In this document: piece by piece, positions 59,160 to 64,000 of the stretch
Numbering within the stretch: the first letter of the stretch is position 1
Layout: the number at the start of each line of letters is the position of its first letter
NCBI RefSeq assembly: GCF_001411555.2
Contig: NC_049914.1
Coordinates: forward strand, 13,718,798-13,782,797
From: Juglans regia
Taxonomy: Eukaryota > Streptophyta > Magnoliopsida > Fagales > Juglandaceae
Direction: 5' to 3'
Length of the DNA stretch: 64,000 nt
Made by a program: the position numbers and the translations under genes
Notes under the pieces: generated by a model
Told to the model about the DNA's origin: nothing
What the model saw: the letters and a program-made list of their open reading frames with translations, nothing else
Databases searched by the model: none

Positions 59160-60400
59160 CCGTACGACACCAGAAAAAAAAAAAAAACGGCTACAAAGTC
59201 GTCAACAACTTACCTTCTCGCGGGACACCACTGGGAAAGGTAAGCCAGGGTTATCTTATCCATCTCGCGATGGAGAGCGAGTCAGCCGATGGCAGACAAA
59301 AGATAAAACTTACCTTCCTTACAGACGTCAACAGGCGAGTGTTGGTTCAGAAACAAACTGCCCGGAGACCTACCTCCATGCGGGACACTATAGGGAAAAG
59401 TCGGCCCAAGGGTGGCCTTATCCTCCCATAGAGGAGAGTGGGATTGGCCCACGGCCCTCCCGAATACATTACCCCAACCTCCAAATCAACGAAAATGGGA
59501 CCAACACCAGTCTGACCCAACACTTACCTTTCCTTTCAAATCAACGAGCGAGAGCAGGTCTAGTAACAGACCACCCGAAAACTTACCTCCAGAGGGATAC
59601 TATAGGTAAAGGTTGGCCCAAGGGTAGCATTATCCCTCCCACAAAGGAGAGCGGGTTATGCCCTCGCGGTGAGTATAGTCCCACCCCTGGCTCAAAGCAT
59701 TACCTTTCCTTATGATGTCAACGAGCGGGAACGAGACCACTAACCTTACCCCTCCCGTAAAGGAAAGCAGGGTTCCGCCTACAAGGCAACCCGAAAAACT
59801 TATCCCAATTCCTATCACGGTGAAGAGCAGTCAGCCAACTATTGTCTTAATTTACCTCCCCGTGGGATTCTGTATGGAAAGGTAGGCCTTATGGTTGCCT
59901 TGTTCCTCCTGCGATGGAGTGCGGGTTAGTCCTCAGCTATCCAACATCAAAAGGATTTACCTTCCTCGTGAGTGTCAACAGGCTGGAGCGGGTACAGTAA
60001 CAAACCATCCAAAAAACTTACCTCCCCATGGGATACTATAGGGAATGGTCGACCTAGGGTGGCCATATCCCTCTCGCAAAGGTTAGCGGGTTGTGGCCTC
60101 GAGATGAGTCTAGTCCCACCCTGGCTCAAAGCGTTACCTTTCCTTGTGATATCAATGAGCGGGAACGAGTCCAATAACCTTGCCCCTCTAGTAAAGGAGT
60201 GCGGCTTGCGCCTATGAGGTGACCCGATAAACGTACCCTGACTCCTGCCACGGTTTAAGAGCAGACTGCCCCAATGGCAACCCGAAAAAGTTACCTCCTT
60301 TGGGAACCATAAAGCGGCAAGCTAACATGAGGTAGCCCGACCCCTCCCCAATGGAGCGTGGGTCTAAGTCTTAAGACTACCCGAAGAAAGAAAACTCTAC
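59160..60400 (+). repeat. Irregular tandem repeats of the Retand-like element
   Basis: The phrase ACTTACCTCC...GGGA followed by CTATAGGGAAAGG and GGAGAGCGGGTT recurs with starts near 59207, 59373, 59580, 59847, 60015 and 60289. A larger unit of about 240 bases (59580-59820) recurs at 60015-60260, 435 bases away. Such arrays are common in untranslated regions of Tat elements and can seed satellites. The 210-residue frame across it is a repeat artefact. Confidence 0.85.
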
Positions 60401-60629
60401 AGAAAAGAAGTAAAGTACTACAAAAAGACACAGCACAAAGCATCAACAAGCAAGAAAAATATGGAGAAGGTACAGCAGGATACGCAAAATTAATTCATTA
60501 CTTATGTAGGATTAAATAACTAAAAAAAAAAAGGCCTGGAAGTGCGAGGAGAAATGCAGTGAGGAAAAAAACAATACAGCAAGGAAAGTCAAAAACAATA
60601 CGATAAGAAAAATGCGGGAAGGACACAGT

Positions 60630-60870
60630 CAGATACACAAAATCATTTTATTAACTACACAACATTACAAAAGACATATTACATCATGAAGCTGGAATGC
60701 AAAGGCAAGTTACATCACGAAGTGCCAAGGAACAAATTATATCATGACGTCCCAGAAGGAATATATTACAACATAAGGCCGCAAAGCACCAAGGATCAAA
60801 TTACATCATGAAGTCACAAAAGAAAATTATTGCAACATATGGCCGCAAAGCGGCAAGGAACAAAAAGAAA
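60630..60870 (+). repeat. Second short tandem-repeat patch
   Basis: AAATTACATCATGAAGT-type phrases and GGCCGCAAAGC recur with about 64-base spacing (for example 60732 and 60796). Confidence 0.7.
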
Positions 60871-62510
60871 AGGAAACATAATGAACAACTTACACCATAG
60901 GGCCACTACAAGGAGGAGAAGTGTTCTAGTGGAAAGGTACTTTGGGATGCAAGGAAACCAGAAGATAAAATGCAGTTGTCTGCATTCTAGACAGTGACAA
61001 AGATAGCACCGAGAATCTGCGCACCACGGCGACAGAGCCACTCACCACTACAACAAAAGCACTTTTCCACTGCGAACAAGCATGCAGAGAGTTTGGGTGC
61101 TGGCTTCCGAAGAGATTCTTAAATCCAGAGAAGCTTTTGAAGTTGAGCTCCGTAAGCAAAGGGGCGAGAATGAGGAAGCACAATAAGCAAAAGGGCAAGG
61201 GAGAGTACAAAGGATCCGAGACCCCAATAACAAAGGGTGGATGGCTCCACCCTCCGACGCACAGACCACCACAACTAGAGGTGGCCTAAGTGCCACCAGA
61301 GGACCTGTCGCCCACTAGAATGTGCAAAACCCATTAGAACTATGAAAGATCACTTGACTTGCCCAAACGTCATAACTCCATGAATCACCATCAGACGCCT
61401 CATGTCCCCTCCCAGGGAGCCAGAATCTCTTGATTATCACAACCGCCATAGAATGTATCTATTGATATAGCGTGCAGAGTTAATGCAAGTAAAGAACATA
61501 GCCATAGCTCAGAAATCAAAGGGACGCCATTTAATGGTGAAACGTAACTGGCACTGTATCTCCACTTACGTAAAATACAAACCATCACCCAGCACAAGAC
61601 TGAACAAGTCGAGAACTTGGCAGGGCATAGGAAGAATTCTTCTCGGATTCATCCATAAAGAATTAGTGGGGTAACCATACTACAAGGGATTTACTCTATC
61701 TAAGGGTTACCCGACTTGGGAGCATTGAATAATAAACAAAGGCAGGCAGTCCCAGAAGTCGACCCCACAACCCACGTCAGTTGCAGCATTTAAACACTTC
61801 GATTTGTTTCCTAAAAAACTAGTGTAAATTTTGTTTCACTAATGCAATTATTTTCTAAGGCAAAATGAACTAGTTTCAGTCAGCAAAGTCAACATGCCTG
61901 AAGGGTTTCTTGGTCCCACTAGTGGAGGAGTGCTGGTCAGCCTTTGGCCACCAGAGGAACAAAATCTTCATCAGCAAAATATTCACCAATGAAGTGAAGG
62001 ACGCCAGCGGGGTAGGTCGAAAGAAATACAAAGTTACATCCAGACACAGCCACCAAAGTAATAACTACAACAACAGCCGCATTCTAGGAATTACAATCCA
62101 CAGAAGATAAACAAGCCCAACACAACTGGCTTAGCTGGGTAGGCAGGGGCTCTGTGGACCCTTTTACCCCGATTCACCAGGTCGGCCATACAACAACAAG
62201 AACAAAAAAAAAGGGGGGGGGGGGGGAGCCAAAAGTGAAGGCATGGTGAGCAAAGATATGTGCATTAAATCAGTGTGTCTCTACGTACAAACCACTGGAA
62301 AAAAGAATGCATATACCTGTAAAAAAAAGGAAAAAAATGAGAGAAAAGCACAAAAAGGCAAATAAAAATCCCTATGTTTCGGTACCAGGAAGATCGGTCT
62401 TGGCAGCAACAGCAACAAAAGCGGTCGGCATATCCTCCCTCCCAAGATCGCGGTTGGATTTAAAGGATGCCTCGCCGATGGGGATATTGCCAGGCACAAG
62501 TCGCTGAAAT
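60871..62510. other. Region without recognised coding domains
   Basis: Probably internal sequence of the Retand-like element. Frames up to 94 residues exist on the minus strand (60926-61210), but none resembles a known protein. A poly-G run lies at 62215-62226. Confidence 0.5.
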
Positions 62511-62519
62511 TACCTGATG

Positions 62520-63250
62520 AAAGACCTTGAACGCAGCTCTAGACTCAGAAGAAGAAATAACCACATCGATTTGAGGCCCTCATTGATCCCATGTCCCCAC
62601 GTCTTATCACGAAGCTTCAGGAACCACCTTAACTGCTTGTGTAAGGAGAGGTTGGCATCTTAGAGATTTGTGTACAAGTGTCCCAACTTGTCAATCTCTT
62701 CTGACAAATGCCTCTTCTCCTCCTGCTCTCGGGAGAAGTCATCCTAGAGACTTTGATTGAGTTGCTCCAGTTGGGTCTTCTCTTCATCTCACTTCAGCTT
62801 ATGCTTCTCATGATGACGCTCCACCCTCTTTAATCTCATGCGCTCGCTAGAAAAGTCGAGTCTCGTCTTCTCGAGTTCAAACTTCAGCTATTCTCTCTCT
62901 TCCTTGTCGCTGCGAGTGCGGTCCAAGCTCTCCTGGGCGACATCCTACTAATCATTCACAATAAACTCTGCAAGCTGAGAGGCGCCCTAACGATGTAAAA
63001 CAAGACTGAGAAAAGGAAGGAGGTAGGAAGACAAAAATAAAAGGCGAGAAAGGAATGATCAAACCTCGTGGAAGATAGCCGATAGGCATTCAACAACCAG
63101 GCCAATAGCTTCCTCCTGGCTCCCCTCCATGGCTAACTAGGACAAAGAAGGAAGGGCCTTCACAAGACCCGTGAATTCAGGGGGTTCCCCTTAAACCTAA
63201 GGTGGAGTGGGCAATTCCTCACTCAAACACCCTGGAAGGAAGCCAACTGT
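62520..63250 (-). pseudogene. Antisense coiled-coil ORF remnant (aORF-like, PF04195-associated type)
   Basis: The minus strand gives, with few stops, LAMEGSQEEAIGLVVECLSA near 63140, GASQLAEFIVND, DVAQESLDRTRSDKEERE, LKFELEKTRLDFSSERMRLK and QEEKRHLSEEIDKLGHLYTN. This is a long charged heptad pattern of coiled-coil type. Tat-lineage elements often carry an extra ORF in antisense orientation, some with the so-called putative gypsy-type transposon domain followed by a coiled coil, and this remnant looks like the C-terminal half of one. In-frame stops at several points show decay. Function of such ORFs is unknown to me. Confidence 0.6.
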
Positions 63251-64000
63251 TGCATCCGGAGGAAAGTTGTTCGCTATTGGACATTCAGCTCAGGTGAATG
63301 GTTCCTCACACGGACCCTCACCGGTTGCATCATGTACAGAATCGCCATTCGTAAGAGGTTCAACTTGAACAAGCTAAGTGATGATTGGTCCCCTCAAAAC
63401 ATCGTCCGCCAAAACAAGAGAGTTTGCAATAGGATTCATTATTCTCCTAAATACTTCCACATTCAGAGTAGATCGACCTCCTGTACAATCTGCTACCTCC
63501 ACATGATTGTTCGAGGAAGCTCCTTCCCCCTCATGGGACACCTAAGGAGATTGACTCCCAACGGTCGAACGAGATGAGGAAGGGGGAGAGATCCAAAAAG
63601 AAGAATGTTGCTCCTCACTAGGAGGTTACCCATCTCAGCCTCAGCCCTAGGTGTTCTTCACCAATCATCACAGGAAGAGGCACCGCAAGGGAACTACCCA
63701 TTGGTTTACTCGTTATGACCAGCGTAGGGGCCGCCTCAATAGTCAAACGTTTAGCTTCCAAAGAAGTCGTTTCGTGCATCGAAGGGTCCTGAACGCTGGG
63801 AAGAGGTATGTCCTTAGCTTAAACACCCCCTCCCCCCCGGATGGGATTTCTTCCCTTTATCCGAAGTAGGAAGGTTGGTAGGATGCTTTTGAAGCAGAGC
63901 AACCTGTGGCCACATAACCACTGACCTATCACCTGAAGGAAGGTGTCCTAGGGGAGGCAGTGAACTATCCAGACTCTCCTCGAAAAGGAGGACCTCAAAA
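63251..64000 (-). pseudogene. Probable upstream part of the antisense ORF, low-complexity
   Basis: Minus-strand translation gives proline-, serine- and basic-rich stretches with PTNLPTSDKGKKSHPGG near 63850, similar to the linker after the N-terminal domain of such antisense ORFs. Many stops are present. The N-terminal domain would lie beyond the window edge. Confidence 0.35.

Larger units (their letters stand above)
56412..64000 (+). mobile_element. Tat/Retand-like Ty3/Gypsy element without visible RT, runs off the window
   Basis: Order: LTR (56412-57102), primer site, gag, protease, tandem-repeat block, then a region with an antisense coiled-coil ORF. Gag and protease phrases fit the Tat lineage (Retand, Ogre, Grande relatives). 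RT, RNase H and integrase are not seen between the protease and the repeats, so the copy is non-autonomous or internally deleted. The second LTR is not in view. Confidence 0.8.

Noticed and set aside
59083..59715. 210-residue plus-strand frame
   Set aside because: It crosses the tandem-repeat array and reflects a repeat unit that happens to lack stops.

Overview
This window is repeat-rich nuclear DNA from a dicot plant, probably a woody one. Almost everything recognisable is a decayed transposable element, often nested inside another. Two short elements (about 6170-6870) carrying CATCTCAT-type repeats resemble a MITE type that I associate with Fagales such as walnut, pecan and oak. That placement is from memory and tentative. 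I see no rRNA, tRNA or CRISPR array, and only one plausible host gene.

Left part (1-8610): pieces of a minus-strand Ty1/Copia element (linker/reverse transcriptase start at 1-390, gag-protease at about 5190-6118) flank a long LTR-like block that itself contains a hAT-type MITE (3834-4497). MITE copies and quiet AT-rich DNA follow.

Centre-left (8611-28162): a three-level nest. Element 1 is an old chromodomain-bearing Ty3/Gypsy (Tekay/Del-like) element with LTRs at 8611-11376 and 27112-28162. Element 2 (14724-25432, duplication TTATG) is a gag-only Ty3/Gypsy element inserted in the RNase H region of element 1. A solo LTR (21920-24688, duplication AATAG) sits inside the 3' LTR of element 2. Element 1 ends abruptly where its 3' LTR is fused to the truncated 3' LTR of the next element.

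Centre (28163-36971): a minus-strand Athila-type Ty3/Gypsy element in the order gag, protease, RT, RNase H, integrase, with a tRNA-Asp-type primer site. It is disabled by frameshifts and by a changed RT active site.

Unique island (about 36972-40218): the only stretch that looks like host DNA. It holds a candidate small secreted-peptide gene (37348-38559).

Right part (40219-64000): a CACTA/EnSpm transposon starts at 40219 and carries minus-strand transposase genes at about 43268-48330. A solo LTR (40347-42574, duplication AAAAG) lies in its left end. On its right is a long near-perfect palindrome (arms about 50482-50558 and 56225-56301) whose loop was hit by a minus-strand L1-type LINE (50571-56201). 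From 56412 to the window end is a Tat/Retand-like Ty3/Gypsy element with gag and protease but no visible RT, a block of tandem repeats, and a decayed antisense coiled-coil ORF.

All coordinates, repeats and translations come from reading the sequence by eye. Family names rest on motif recognition, not on searches.
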